Shown here: positions 42,151-50,693 of the stretch, piece by piece
Numbering within the stretch: the first letter of the stretch is position 1
Layout: the number at the start of each line of letters is the position of its first letter
Assembly (NCBI GenBank): GCA_024682555.1
Contig: JAIKZD010000053.1
Span: 1 to 64,000, forward strand
Origin: Lachnospiraceae bacterium
GTDB taxonomy: Bacteria; Bacillota; Clostridia; Lachnospirales; Lachnospiraceae
Direction: 5' to 3'
DNA length: 64,000 nucleotides
The notes under the pieces: model-generated
The model's database searches: none
What the model was told of the DNA's origin: nothing
The model's input: the letters and a program-made list of their open reading frames with translations, nothing else
Made by a program: the position numbers and the translations under genes

Positions 42151-42160
42151 TCAATAAGGG
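42127..42160 (+). repeat. 20-nt tandem duplication at the radical SAM gene end
   Basis: ATGATCAATAAGGG at 42127-42140 recurs at 42147-42160. The first copy codes for the C-terminal MINKG of the radical SAM protein; the second contains its TGA stop and runs into the left arm of the terminator. Confidence 0.85.
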
Positions 42161-42200
42161 GACGGTTCCGTGACCGCGTAGATCACAGAACCGTCCCCTT
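42156..42200 (+). terminator. Terminator with perfect 13-bp stem (GGGGACGGTTC repeat)
   Basis: AAGGGGACGGTTC (42156-42168) pairs with GAACCGTCCCCTT (42188-42200), and GTGA/TCAC inside the loop can extend the pairing. TTATATT follows. The left arm is the repeat also found at 40057. Confidence 0.7.
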
Positions 42201-42223
42201 TATATTGCCGGACCGGCTGATGA

Positions 42224-44215
42224 TTAAACGTTGAATCTGCCTGTGGTATCCTGAAGCGTGCTGATGCTTTCCATTACATCCTTTGTCTCATCCGATACAT
42301 TTTCACTGGAGAGTGTAATGTTCTGCATGTTGCCGGAGATATCATGAACCGCATTGTTAAGTTCATCCTGGGCACGGGTTATGGAATCGATAACACGGCT
42401 TATCTCAACTACCGAAGAATTCAGTCTGTCGGCGCCTGATCCCAGTTCCCTGCTGACATCACTGTAATAATTCGCATCTTCCATATAGTTGTTCGCAAGT
42501 GTTTCCAGATTGTCATAATCGGGAAGCACGTTCTCATTTAAGAACCTTATGATATGCTCACTTACTTCCGACAGACGTTTTATGTTGGACATAACCTCGG
42601 AAATAAGGGAATTGACCTTATCTATTTCATTTCCCGTAGTAACGCTTAAGGAATTGATCTCATCCGCAACAACCGCAAATCCCCGTCCGGCATCGCCTGC
42701 TCTTGCAGCCTCGATGGAAGCGTTAAGTGCAAGAAGATTTGTCTGATTGGCAATGCTCTGGATAGCATTTGCGACATCGACGATCTGCTCTATGACCTTG
42801 ATGCCTTCAAGGGCCGTTTCAAGATCGTTTTTAGATTTTGTGGTAACTTCGACCGCATGGTTCTTGTTGTTGAGGATATCGGGAACCATAGCCTTAACTC
42901 TCTGTATGATCTCATCGGTCCTTTCGCTCATGAGCTTCGTATCCTGTGCAAAGGAATCGGAGGCTTCGTTTACATCGCTGCAGATGGACTCAATGCTCTG
43001 AATGCTGTTCGTCTGCTCCGTGATACCGCCTTCGGTACGCTGCATGGCTTCGTTGATCTCCGAGATGCTGTCATTGATCCCGTTTATCTTATCCGATGCG
43101 GATATCATTTTCTCCTTTATGGTCTCGGATTCCTGTTTAGTCTTATGGATGGCATCGATAAACCGGGTCTCAAGCTCCGACAGGAGATATCTGATCTGCT
43201 CCACCTCGGAGGATGCCTTCACGGAATCGTCGTTTCCTATGATCTTTTCGGTGATGAATACCTTCATCTGCTCCATGGGGGCAAGCTGCTGTTTTATAAG
43301 GCCCGTCATTATGAGAATAACTGCTATTATTGCGACAACAGCTATGATCACACTCATGATGATAAGGCTTGTGATACCGGAGGTAACGTTTTTCTTGGGT
43401 GATGCAAGGCCGAGAAGCCAGCCGCATCCTTCTATATTTGAAGTAACGAAGTAATTTGGCTCACCGTCATAGTCAGCTGTTACGACAGCGGAGCTTCCGG
43501 GGGAACTGATCAGGGATCCGAGGCCCGGCATAACGCTTGTAACGGCGATGGCTGTATCCTCACCGGGAAGGAAATCCTTGTTCTCATGTATGACGTAATT
43601 TCCGGAGGAATCGGAAAGAAAACCGTACTCACCGGGTTCATAGGGAATGCTGTTAAGTATCCCTTCTATATATCCGAGGGTGTAATCCGCACCGAGAACT
43701 CCCGCGAGATTTCCGTCCCTGTATACGGGTGTGGCTATGGTTATGCACATACCGCCGATAAGGACATCCATATAGGGATCGGTAACTATGGTCGTTCCGG
43801 CTTCCTTGGCTGCCTTGTACCATCCCCTGGCGGTAGGATCATATCCTTCGGGGGTTTCGGCATTGGGATCGGTCTGTATAAAGTCCTTTTCTTCCGTTCC
43901 GTAATAAAGGTTTAACAGCTCGTCTCTTCCTTCCGATTCGTTTGTGACTATTGACTGCATGTGATCACGGTCATAATCATCATTGGGAAGTGCTTTAAGA
44001 GCCGTTGCTCCTGCGGAATTTAAGCCTATCTGAAGCTCTATCCAGCTGTTGATGGAGTTGGCATACTTATCTGCCGAATACTGAAGCTCGTTTTTCAGAT
44101 GTCCTGTAAGATTCTTACTGGATGTACCCACAATTATTGAAGTGGATACTATCATTACGACTGCAACTATGATGATCACGGCTGCCGTAAGTTTTGCCTG
44201 GATCGTGCGTTTCAT
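42224..44215 (-). CDS. Methyl-accepting chemotaxis protein with dCache sensor
   Basis: 663 residues. Membrane helix about 9-30, then a periplasm-side dCache domain ('GWYKAAKEAGTTIVTDPYMD', 'ITIATPVYRDGNLAGVLGAD', 'LSDSSGNYVIHENK'), second helix about 283-305. A HAMP-like linker and the long signalling coiled coil follow, with the hairpin 'ASIEAARAGDAGRGFAVVAD'. It detects a small ligand, often an amino acid for this sensor type, and signals to CheA. No che genes are nearby. It has its own promoter, TTGAAT-17-TATAAT, at 44298..44270, and AGGAGG before ATG 44215. Confidence 0.95.
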   Translation of the reverse strand: MKRTIQAKLTAAVIIIVAVVMIVSTSIIVGTSSKNLTGHLKNELQYSADKYANSINSWIELQIGLNSAGATALKALPNDDYDRDHMQSIVTNESEGRDELLNLYYGTEEKDFIQTDPNAETPEGYDPTARGWYKAAKEAGTTIVTDPYMDVLIGGMCITIATPVYRDGNLAGVLGADYTLGYIEGILNSIPYEPGEYGFLSDSSGNYVIHENKDFLPGEDTAIAVTSVMPGLGSLISSPGSSAVVTADYDGEPNYFVTSNIEGCGWLLGLASPKKNVTSGITSLIIMSVIIAVVAIIAVILIMTGLIKQQLAPMEQMKVFITEKIIGNDDSVKASSEVEQIRYLLSELETRFIDAIHKTKQESETIKEKMISASDKINGINDSISEINEAMQRTEGGITEQTNSIQSIESICSDVNEASDSFAQDTKLMSERTDEIIQRVKAMVPDILNNKNHAVEVTTKSKNDLETALEGIKVIEQIVDVANAIQSIANQTNLLALNASIEAARAGDAGRGFAVVADEINSLSVTTGNEIDKVNSLISEVMSNIKRLSEVSEHIIRFLNENVLPDYDNLETLANNYMEDANYYSDVSRELGSGADRLNSSVVEISRVIDSITRAQDELNNAVHDISGNMQNITLSSENVSDETKDVMESISTLQDTTGRFNV

Positions 44216-44269
44216 AATAATCCTCCTCTGTCATGGATTTTCAGAAAATAATAATCAAAATCACCTATA

Positions 44270-44298
44270 ATTATAGAATTCAGTCCCCCTCAATTCAA
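44270..44298 (-). promoter_or_regulatory. Promoter of the chemoreceptor gene
   Basis: On the minus strand TTGAAT (44298..44293), 17-nt spacer, TATAAT (44275..44270), about 55 nt before the start codon. It looks like a housekeeping promoter rather than a sigma-28 flagellar one. Confidence 0.7.
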
Positions 44299-44338
44299 GA
44301 TTTTTTTGACGATTTTGCAATTTGATTAATTCGGATAA

Positions 44339-44351
44339 AATGATTATCATT
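44339..44351. promoter_or_regulatory. Fur-box-like palindrome AATGATTATCATT
   Basis: A perfect 6-1-6 inverted repeat, differing by one base from the core AATGATAATCATT of the classical Fur box, 60 nt before the YczE-type gene and beside the DtxR/feo cluster. GATAAA precedes it. A binding site for a Fur-family regulator is plausible. Confidence 0.45.
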
Positions 44352-44410
44352 ACCTGGTGGGATCCCGGACCTGAATGAGAGATCCCGCGTTACGGAAGGA
44401 AACCGGATTT

Positions 44411-45058
44411 ATGAAAAAAAAGATCATTGCCGGATGGATAAGGATCATTATCGGATTGTTTGTTTTTGCCTTTGGCGTTCATCTGACCATCTTTGCAAAT
44501 ATAGGACTTGCTCCCTGGGACTGCCTCGGAATGGGCATCTCTTTTCATACGCCCTTAAATTACGGGCTTTCAATGACCCTGATCGCCCTTATTGTTCTCG
44601 GTATAGACCTTGTGTTAAAGGAAAAGATCGGTTACGGAACGATCATAGATGCGCTTCTTACGGGTAATTTCGTACAGTTTTTCAACAGTTTTAACCCCTT
44701 TCCGCTTAATGATTCCCTATGGCCCGGGATAGGCATAATGATCGCCGGTTTTGTGTTTATGGCACTGGGAATGGCAGTCTATATGAAGAGCGGGCAGTGC
44801 TGCGGCCCGAGGGATGCAATGCTTGTGGGACTTGGAAAGAGGATGAAAAAGATTCCCATAGGGATAGTAGAGATCATTCTCTGGGCGGTGGTCCTTCTGA
44901 TCGGATGGCTGCTTGGCGGCCCGGTGGGGATAGGCACCGTCATCAGTACCTTCGGTGCAGGTATCGTGATGCAGCTTGTGTATTCTGTTATCCGGTTTGA
45001 ACCCAGAGAGGTGAAACACAGGGATGTGATAGAGATCTCGAAGGAACTCCTGTCATGA
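44411..45058 (+). CDS. YczE/YyaS-family membrane protein
   Basis: ATG 44411 is the natural start (GGAAGGAAA upstream); the track start 44375 is in the leader. The 215-residue product has about five helices and the YczE family features 'FAFGVHLTIFANIGLAPWDC' and 'KSGQCCGPRDAMLVGLGKRM'. In Bacillus a relative is needed for bacillomycin or surfactin-type product regulation, but the molecular role is unknown. A Fur-box-like palindrome lies upstream. Its end converges on the DtxR-type gene with an 17-nt gap. Confidence 0.85.
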   Translation: MKKKIIAGWIRIIIGLFVFAFGVHLTIFANIGLAPWDCLGMGISFHTPLNYGLSMTLIALIVLGIDLVLKEKIGYGTIIDALLTGNFVQFFNSFNPFPLNDSLWPGIGIMIAGFVFMALGMAVYMKSGQCCGPRDAMLVGLGKRMKKIPIGIVEIILWAVVLLIGWLLGGPVGIGTVISTFGAGIVMQLVYSVIRFEPREVKHRDVIEISKELLS

Positions 45059-45075
45059 TAACGGTAAAACAGTGA

Positions 45076-45447
45076 TCAGCTATGGTATTTATTCATATGT
45101 GCCTTGATGGCGTCAAAGGTTTTATCGCTTATATAATGCTCTACACGGCAGGCGTCCTCGGAGGCGGTTTTTTCATCCACTCCCAGACCGATCAGCAGCT
45201 TTGTGAGAACGGTGTGCCGTTCATAGATGCGTTTTGCCCTTGTTTCTCCGGACTTCGTGAGCTTTATATAGCCGTCATCATCTTTTATTATAAGGCCTTC
45301 ATCCCTGAGAAGTCCCAGAGCCCTGCTTACCGAAGGCTTTGAGTATCCCATATGATCGCCCACATCTATGGCCCGAACGGCGCTTGATTTCTGAGACAGT
45401 ACATATATGGTCTCAAGATACATTTCTCCGGATTCCTGCAATGCCAT
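45076..45447 (-). CDS. DtxR/MntR-family metal-dependent regulator
   Basis: 123 residues: winged helix 'VRAIDVGDHMGYSKPSVSRA' (about 23-42) and the dimerisation/metal domain 'ERHTVLTKLLIGLGVDEKTA', 'CRVEHYISDKTFDAIKAHM'. The E-x-x-H and C-x-x-E-H ligands typical of DtxR proteins are present. It lacks the SH3-like third domain, so it is the short MntR/IdeR-like form. It is divergent from feoA-feoA-feoB, and the GGTTAG...CTAACC palindromes on the feo promoter match DtxR-family operator half-sites. It probably represses feo when iron or manganese is plentiful. Confidence 0.92.
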   Translation of the reverse strand: MALQESGEMYLETIYVLSQKSSAVRAIDVGDHMGYSKPSVSRALGLLRDEGLIIKDDDGYIKLTKSGETRAKRIYERHTVLTKLLIGLGVDEKTASEDACRVEHYISDKTFDAIKAHMNKYHS

Positions 45448-45565
45448 TAACCTGATCCCCTTTCTTATATAAAACCCGTCTTTCGATTCACTTCAGGTCT
45501 AACTTACCATAAATCCGGCCGCTTCACAACCGAAGAAATTTATTAAATTTACCGAAAATCAATAC

Positions 45566-45654
45566 TTGACAGGTTAGCATACCCTAACTATAATATATGA
45601 CGGTTAGAGACAGCTAACCGTTTTTTTGCAGCTGAAGGTTAGCGTGAGCTAACC
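45566..45654 (+). promoter_or_regulatory. feo promoter with three GGTTAG/CTAACC palindromes
   Basis: Consensus promoter TTGACA (45566-45571)-17-TATAAT (45589-45594). Palindrome 1 (GGTTAGCATACCCTAAC, 45572-45588) fills the spacer. Palindrome 2 (CGGTTAG 45601-45607/CTAACCG 45614-45620) sits at the expected transcription start and is followed by seven T, so it also forms a terminator-like hairpin. Palindrome 3 (GGTTAGC 45637-45643/GCTAACC 45648-45654) precedes the ribosome binding site. The half-site resembles the TTAGGTTAGGCTAACCTAA-type DtxR/IdeR box. Confidence 0.9.
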
Positions 45655-45680
45655 CAGAAAAGAAAGGCAGGAAGGAGAAT

Positions 45681-45893
45681 ATGATGCCTCTGATTTATGC
45701 GGAAACAGGACAGCCCCAGATCATCAGAAAGATAGGCGGGACTCCTGAAGTAAAAAAACACCTGGAAGATCTGGGATTCAACGTCGGCGGACAGGTTAGC
45801 GTTGTAAGTTCGCTTGGAGACAACCTGATAGTAAAGGTTAAGGAAAGCCGTATTGCGGTCAGCGACGAGCTGGCCAGAAGAATAATGGTGTAA
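45681..45893 (+). CDS. feoA: FeoA-domain protein (first of two)
   Basis: 70 residues forming one SH3-like FeoA domain ('GQPQIIRKIGGTPEVKKHLE', 'VSVVSSLGDNLIVKVKESRI'). FeoA assists or regulates the FeoB ferrous iron transporter. AGGAAGGAGA precedes ATG 45681/45684 (adjacent ATG codons). It is the first gene of the iron operon under the GGTTAG/CTAACC promoter. Confidence 0.93.
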   Translation: MMPLIYAETGQPQIIRKIGGTPEVKKHLEDLGFNVGGQVSVVSSLGDNLIVKVKESRIAVSDELARRIMV

Positions 45894-45912
45894 AGCCGGG
45901 AGGAGAAAAAAA

Positions 45913-46146
45913 TTGAAAACACTGAGAGATGCAGAGATCGGTGAAACGGTCAGGGTTGTAAAGCTTTATGGTGAGGGAGCGGTAAAAAGAAGGATCATGG
46001 ATATGGGGATAACGAAGAATACCACGGTCTATGTACGGAAGGTGGCTCCCCTTGGCGATCCCATCGAGGTTACGGTGAGAAATTATGAATTGTCGCTTCG
46101 TAAGACGGATGCCGAGATGATCGAGGTAGAGGAGGTTGAAAAATGA
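45913..46146 (+). CDS. feoA: FeoA-domain protein (second), TTG start
   Basis: 77 residues, one FeoA domain ('DAEIGETVRVVKLYGEGAVK', 'DMGITKNTTVYVRKVAPLGD'), clearly different in sequence from the first copy. The start is TTG 45913, supported by GGAGGAG 8 nt upstream; no ATG is available in a sensible position. Its last 4 nt overlap the feoB start. Paired feoA genes ahead of feoB are common in Clostridia. Confidence 0.92.
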   Translation: MKTLRDAEIGETVRVVKLYGEGAVKRRIMDMGITKNTTVYVRKVAPLGDPIEVTVRNYELSLRKTDAEMIEVEEVEK

Positions 46147-48542
46147 GTATTCGTATCGCACTTGCCGGAAATCCGAACAGCGGAAAAACGACCCTGTTCA
46201 ATGCGCTTACCGGATCCAACCAGTTCGTCGGAAACTGGCCCGGGGTCACGGTGGAGAAAAAAGAGGGTAAGTTAAAAAAGCATGATGACGTGACCATCAC
46301 GGACCTGCCGGGTATTTATTCACTTTCACCTTATACCCTGGAAGAGGTGGTTGCGAGAAATTACCTTATAAATGAACGTCCCGATGCTATCTTAAACATA
46401 ATAGACGGCACCAATCTCGAAAGAAATCTGTATCTGACGACACAGCTTACGGAGCTTGGCATACCCGTGGTTGTGGCTGTCAACATGATGGATATGGTAA
46501 AAAAGAACGGCGACCAGATAAACATTGAAGAGCTTTCCCGCCAGTTAGGATGCAGGGTCGTGGAAATATCCGCCCTCAAGGGTGAAAAAACCACAGAGGC
46601 AGCCGAAGAAGCCATAAAAGCGGCAAAAAGCGGAAAGACGGTTCCGCTCCATACATTTTCGGGTCCCGTGGAACATGCCATCGCTCATATCGAGGAAGCG
46701 GTCGTTCATGATATGCCCGAGGAACAGCAGAGGTGGTACGCCATCAAGATATTCGAGCGTGACGATAAAGTGCTCGAGCAGATGAAGATCTCTCCGGAGA
46801 CCCTGTCCCACATTGAAAAAGACATCAAAGCGGCGGAAAGCGAGCTTGATGATGATGCCGAGAGCATCATAACAAACGAGCGTTATGTCTATATCGCAGA
46901 GGTCATCAAATCCTGCTATAAAAAGAGGAATGCGGGAGCTCTTACCACATCGGACAAGATAGATAAGGTCGTCACCAACAGATGGCTGGGTCTTCCGATC
47001 TTTGCGGCCGTAATGTTCCTCGTATACTGGATCGCCATGGTTGCGGTGGGCGCACCGGCAACCGACTGGGCAAATGACGGGCTGTTCGGAGACGGATTCC
47101 ATCTGTTCGGAATGGACGGAGGTTACGGAGAGATAGCCGAGAGTTATGCCGATGCTTCCGCGATCGTTGACGGATATGATGCCTATGTTGAGAAAAACGG
47201 AAGCGAACCAGAAGGGGAGTTCACATATACTGTCGAAGATGAGGAAACACTTGAGGTTATCGAAGAAACGGCAACTCATGAGGATTATGAGGAAGCACTT
47301 AAAACGGTTGAAGAGATCGGAGATGAACCGGATCCTGCGGATTACGGCACCTGGATCCCCGGAATCCCCGCTTTGGTTGAGTCGGGTCTGGATGCTGCCG
47401 GGGCAGCCGACTGGCTTAAAGGTCTGATCCTTGACGGTATCGTCGCGGGTGTGGGAGCCGTTTTGGGATTTGTTCCCCAGATGTTAGTGCTCTTCTTCAT
47501 GCTGGCATTTCTCGAGGCCTGCGGATACATGGCAAGAATAGCCTTTGTTCTTGACCGTATCTTCAGAAGATTCGGCCTTTCGGGCAAGTCCTTTATCCCC
47601 ATGCTGATCGGTGTGGGCTGCGGAGTTCCCGGTATCATGGCCAGCCGTACCATAGAAAACGAGCGTGACCGCCGTATGACCATTATGACCACAACCTTCA
47701 TTCCCTGCGGAGCAAAGGTTCCGTTTATTGCGATGATAGCGGGTGCGATCTTCGGAGGATCCGCCTGGGTATCGACCTCGGCCTATTTCATAGGAATGGC
47801 GGCGATCGTAATATCGGGAATAATACTTAAGAAAACAAAGATGTTTGCGGGAGATCCGGCACCTTTCGTAATGGAGCTTCCTGCTTACCATATGCCGACC
47901 CTTGGTAATGTGCTCCGTTCCATGTGGGAGCGTGGCTGGTCATTTATCAAAAAAGCCGGCACCATCATCCTGCTGTCAACGATTCTTGTATGGTTCACAA
48001 GCTTCTTCGGCTTTACCGAAGAAGGCTTCAGAATGCTTTCAGAGGATGAGCTTGACCTGTCTGTCCTTGCAAAGATCGGAAACGCCATAGCGTGGATATT
48101 TATCCCGCTTGGTTTCGGCAACTGGCAGGCAGCTGTTGCATCCATCACCGGCCTTGTGGCAAAGGAAAACATCGTCGGAACGATGGGAATACTCTATGGC
48201 AGCGGAGATATGACCGCATGGCAGGCACTGTCACTTGCCTTTACCGAAGTTACCGGATTCTCCTTCCTGGTATTCAACCTCCTTTGTGCTCCTTGCTTCG
48301 CTGCCATAGGTGCTATCAAGCGTGAGATGAACAATCCGAAATGGACATGGTTTGCCATCGGATACCAGTGCGGGTTTGCCTATGTGATCGCCCTTATGAT
48401 CAATCAGTTCGGCGGAGCCCTGACAGGTAATCTAAATGTTATCGGCCTGATATTTGCCCTGGCCGCTTTTGCAGGCATTGTTTATATGCTCTTCTTTAAA
48501 AAATATGAAGAGGCGGAAAAACTTACGAGACCGGTAGCCTGA
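46143..48542 (+). CDS. feoB: Ferrous iron transporter FeoB
   Basis: 799 residues. N-terminal G domain: 'AGNPNSGKTTLFNALTG' (6-22), 'GNWPGVTVEKKEG', 'DLPGIYSL', 'NMMD'. A GDI-like helical region and the polytopic permease follow, with gate motifs 'GVGCGVPGIMASRTIENERD' and 'CGAKVPFIAM'. Between the first and second permease helices there is an acidic insertion of about 85 residues (about 325-410, 'VEKNGSEPEGEFTYTVEDEE'), extracytoplasmic by topology. The start overlaps the second feoA by 4 nt. It imports Fe2+ in a GTP-dependent way. Confidence 0.96.
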   Translation: MSIRIALAGNPNSGKTTLFNALTGSNQFVGNWPGVTVEKKEGKLKKHDDVTITDLPGIYSLSPYTLEEVVARNYLINERPDAILNIIDGTNLERNLYLTTQLTELGIPVVVAVNMMDMVKKNGDQINIEELSRQLGCRVVEISALKGEKTTEAAEEAIKAAKSGKTVPLHTFSGPVEHAIAHIEEAVVHDMPEEQQRWYAIKIFERDDKVLEQMKISPETLSHIEKDIKAAESELDDDAESIITNERYVYIAEVIKSCYKKRNAGALTTSDKIDKVVTNRWLGLPIFAAVMFLVYWIAMVAVGAPATDWANDGLFGDGFHLFGMDGGYGEIAESYADASAIVDGYDAYVEKNGSEPEGEFTYTVEDEETLEVIEETATHEDYEEALKTVEEIGDEPDPADYGTWIPGIPALVESGLDAAGAADWLKGLILDGIVAGVGAVLGFVPQMLVLFFMLAFLEACGYMARIAFVLDRIFRRFGLSGKSFIPMLIGVGCGVPGIMASRTIENERDRRMTIMTTTFIPCGAKVPFIAMIAGAIFGGSAWVSTSAYFIGMAAIVISGIILKKTKMFAGDPAPFVMELPAYHMPTLGNVLRSMWERGWSFIKKAGTIILLSTILVWFTSFFGFTEEGFRMLSEDELDLSVLAKIGNAIAWIFIPLGFGNWQAAVASITGLVAKENIVGTMGILYGSGDMTAWQALSLAFTEVTGFSFLVFNLLCAPCFAAIGAIKREMNNPKWTWFAIGYQCGFAYVIALMINQFGGALTGNLNVIGLIFALAAFAGIVYMLFFKKYEEAEKLTRPVA

Positions 48543-48573
48543 TAAACATATCAGTGAAAGGGGGAAACCCGGA

Positions 48574-48765
48574 ATGATCTCATGGTTTACACAGAATATC
48601 GGAACACTCCTCATTTCTCTTCTCCTATTAATGATCGTGGCAGGAATCATTTATACGATCATAAGAGACAAAAAACAGGGAAGAACCTCCTGCGGGGCAG
48701 ACTGTGCACACTGTAGGATGTGCACGGCCTGTGGCCGGGGAACAAAGGACCAAAAGGTCCGGTGA
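48574..48765 (+). CDS. FeoB-associated Cys-rich membrane protein
   Basis: 63 residues: one membrane helix (about 9-30) and a short cytoplasmic tail with 'SCGADCAHCRMCTACG', five cysteines in FeoB-associated spacing. Small proteins of this type are found directly behind feoB in Firmicutes and are presumed to help deliver Fe2+ (an FeoC-like role). AAAGGGGGAAA precedes ATG 48574, 31 nt after feoB. A terminator follows. Confidence 0.9.
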   Translation: MISWFTQNIGTLLISLLLLMIVAGIIYTIIRDKKQGRTSCGADCAHCRMCTACGRGTKDQKVR

Positions 48766-48791
48766 GGCAGGGATCGGTATTTTGAAAAAAT

Positions 48792-48845
48792 AAAAAAGCT
48801 CGTCAGACAGTCAATGGTTTAGCGGACGGTCTGACGGGCTTTTTT
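48792..48845 (+). terminator. Terminator of the feo operon
   Basis: CGTCAGAC (48801-48808) pairs with GTCTGACG (48829-48836), extended outward by AAAAAGC/GCTTTTT, and ends in TTTTTT. The paired A- and T-tracts could make it work in both directions. Confidence 0.85.
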
Positions 48846-48942
48846 GATCCTTTAATATGGGAGTTTTACAAGCGGAGGAAAGACTGTATACTGATAAATG
48901 TGTATATCCGGAAAGGATGGACAGAAGGACAGAGGATTCGAA

Positions 48943-49692
48943 ATGGATAATATAAGCATAATACCGGTAACGGCAGTAAGCCGCGACGGAAAGAAAACCC
49001 CGGAAGAGATATCCGTTATCTCGGAGCATGTTCTTACGGTGATAGTCAATGAGAAACGGTTATACAGACTGGTCTGCACAAAGGACCGCCTGAAAGAGCT
49101 TGTTTACGGACGCCTGTTCACGGACGGCCTGATAGAAAGGGCAGATGATGTGGAAAAACTGTATTTTTGCAGGCACGAAAATGAGGCAAGCGTATTTCTG
49201 AAAAAGGAGATCCTCTGGGAGAAAGAGATCGAGACGGATCTGACCTGCTGCACGGGAAATAAGGTATATGCACGGGCAGATGGAAGGAAGGGATTAAGAA
49301 AACTTCCGGAACATGATATCGATCCGGATCTGGTATTTGCCCTGGCCGATGAGTTCGGAAAGGATACCGCCCTCCACGGACGGACCGGAGGAAGTCATAT
49401 CTGTATCCTTGCGGAAAAGGGAAAGATAAATCTCATATGTGAAGATATAGGACGACATAATACCGTGGACAAAGCAGCGGGCTATGCGATCCTCAATGAT
49501 ATCTCCCCGGAGCGGTGCATGCTCTTTACCTCAGGCCGCGTTCCGGTTGACATGGTTGAAAAAGTCATAGCTGCCGGATTCCCGGTTCTTATATCAAAAT
49601 CCGTACCCACTAAGGAGTCTGCGGAATTAGCGAAAAAATACGGTCTCAGCCTGATATGCAGGGCATGGCCGGATAAGTATGATATACTATGA
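48943..49692 (+). CDS. fdhD: Formate dehydrogenase accessory sulfurtransferase FdhD
   Basis: ATG 48943 (AGAGGA upstream) rather than 48898. 249 residues with FdhD features: 'EHVLTVIVNEKRLYRLVCT', the cysteine site 'DLTCCTGN' (about 104-111), 'TGGSHICILAEKGKI', 'EDIGRHNTVDKAAGYA' and 'TSGRVPVDMVEKVIAAGFPV'. FdhD transfers sulfur from a cysteine desulfurase to the molybdenum/tungsten cofactor of formate dehydrogenase. The two adjacent cysteines replace the CxxC of the E. coli protein. No formate dehydrogenase gene is in the window, although an OFA-type anion transporter is at 61.4 kb. Confidence 0.93.
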   Translation: MDNISIIPVTAVSRDGKKTPEEISVISEHVLTVIVNEKRLYRLVCTKDRLKELVYGRLFTDGLIERADDVEKLYFCRHENEASVFLKKEILWEKEIETDLTCCTGNKVYARADGRKGLRKLPEHDIDPDLVFALADEFGKDTALHGRTGGSHICILAEKGKINLICEDIGRHNTVDKAAGYAILNDISPERCMLFTSGRVPVDMVEKVIAAGFPVLISKSVPTKESAELAKKYGLSLICRAWPDKYDIL

Positions 49693-49748
49693 AGGTGTTC
49701 TCATTTGATATTTTGGTTTAAGACAGCTTATTAAGGAGGCAGGGGAAA

Positions 49749-50693
49749 GTGAAAACAAAGGTATTTATAGACGGAAGCGAAGGAACAACGGGGCTCAGGA
49801 TCCATGAAAGGTTTTCGGAGAGAGATGATATTGAGATACTCTCTATCAGTGCCGAGCTCAGAAAGGATCCAAAGGAACGGAAACGCCTGATCAATGCTTC
49901 CGACGTGACTTTTCTCTGTCTTCCCGATGCGGCGGCGGAAGAGTCGGTGTCGCTTGTCGAAAACGAGAACGTGGTCATCATAGACGCGTCCACCGCTCAC
50001 CGGACAAACGAAGGGTGGGCTTACGGATTTCCGGAGCTTTCGGATGAACACCGCATGGCGGTAAAAACCGGAAAGAGGATCGCGGTACCCGGATGTCATG
50101 CGACAGGCTTCATAGCTCTTGTATATCCCATGATCAAAGGGGGCTTCATGCCTCCCGATTATCCCGTCAGCGCATTTTCCCTGACAGGATATTCCGGAGG
50201 GGGCAAAAAAATGATCGCCGCATATGAGGCCGAGGACAAGAAGGAGGATCTGTTTGCTCCCCGGGAATATGCGATCTCACAGCAGCATAAGCATCTTAAG
50301 GAAATGAAAAAAATAACCGGACTAAACAGAACCCCTTTATTCAGCCCCATAGTTGATGATTATTACAGCGGGATGGTGGTGACCGTGCCTTTATATACGG
50401 ATATGCTGAAAGGCGCCGATGTTTCCGTTATCCGCGGTTATTTAAAGGATCATTACAGGGGACAGAGATTCATTACCGTAGCCGATGAGGATGACGGGAT
50501 CGCTTCAACAGGGTTTATTTCCGGTAATCAGCTTTCGGGTTACGACGGCTTAAAGATATATGTTACGGGAAACGAGGACAGGATACTTTTGATCTCGCAG
50601 TTTGACAACCTGGGAAAGGGCGCATCGGGAGCGGCAATGCAGTGCATGAACATAGTTCTTGGCTGTGATGAGGCGAAAGGACTGAACCTGTGA
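49749..50693 (+). CDS. argC: N-acetyl-gamma-glutamyl-phosphate reductase, short (type 2) form
   Basis: GTG 49749 with GGAGGCAGGGG upstream. 314 residues: 'FIDGSEGTTGLRIHERF' (6-22) is the NADP loop, the active-site Cys116 is in 'AVPGCHATGF' and the general-base region 'SQQHKHLKEM' follows. The reductase makes N-acetylglutamate semialdehyde in arginine synthesis. The rest of the arg pathway is not in the window. Its TGA overlaps the GTG start of the lysozyme gene (GTGA), an odd functional pairing. Confidence 0.93.
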   Translation: MKTKVFIDGSEGTTGLRIHERFSERDDIEILSISAELRKDPKERKRLINASDVTFLCLPDAAAEESVSLVENENVVIIDASTAHRTNEGWAYGFPELSDEHRMAVKTGKRIAVPGCHATGFIALVYPMIKGGFMPPDYPVSAFSLTGYSGGGKKMIAAYEAEDKKEDLFAPREYAISQQHKHLKEMKKITGLNRTPLFSPIVDDYYSGMVVTVPLYTDMLKGADVSVIRGYLKDHYRGQRFITVADEDDGIASTGFISGNQLSGYDGLKIYVTGNEDRILLISQFDNLGKGASGAAMQCMNIVLGCDEAKGLNL

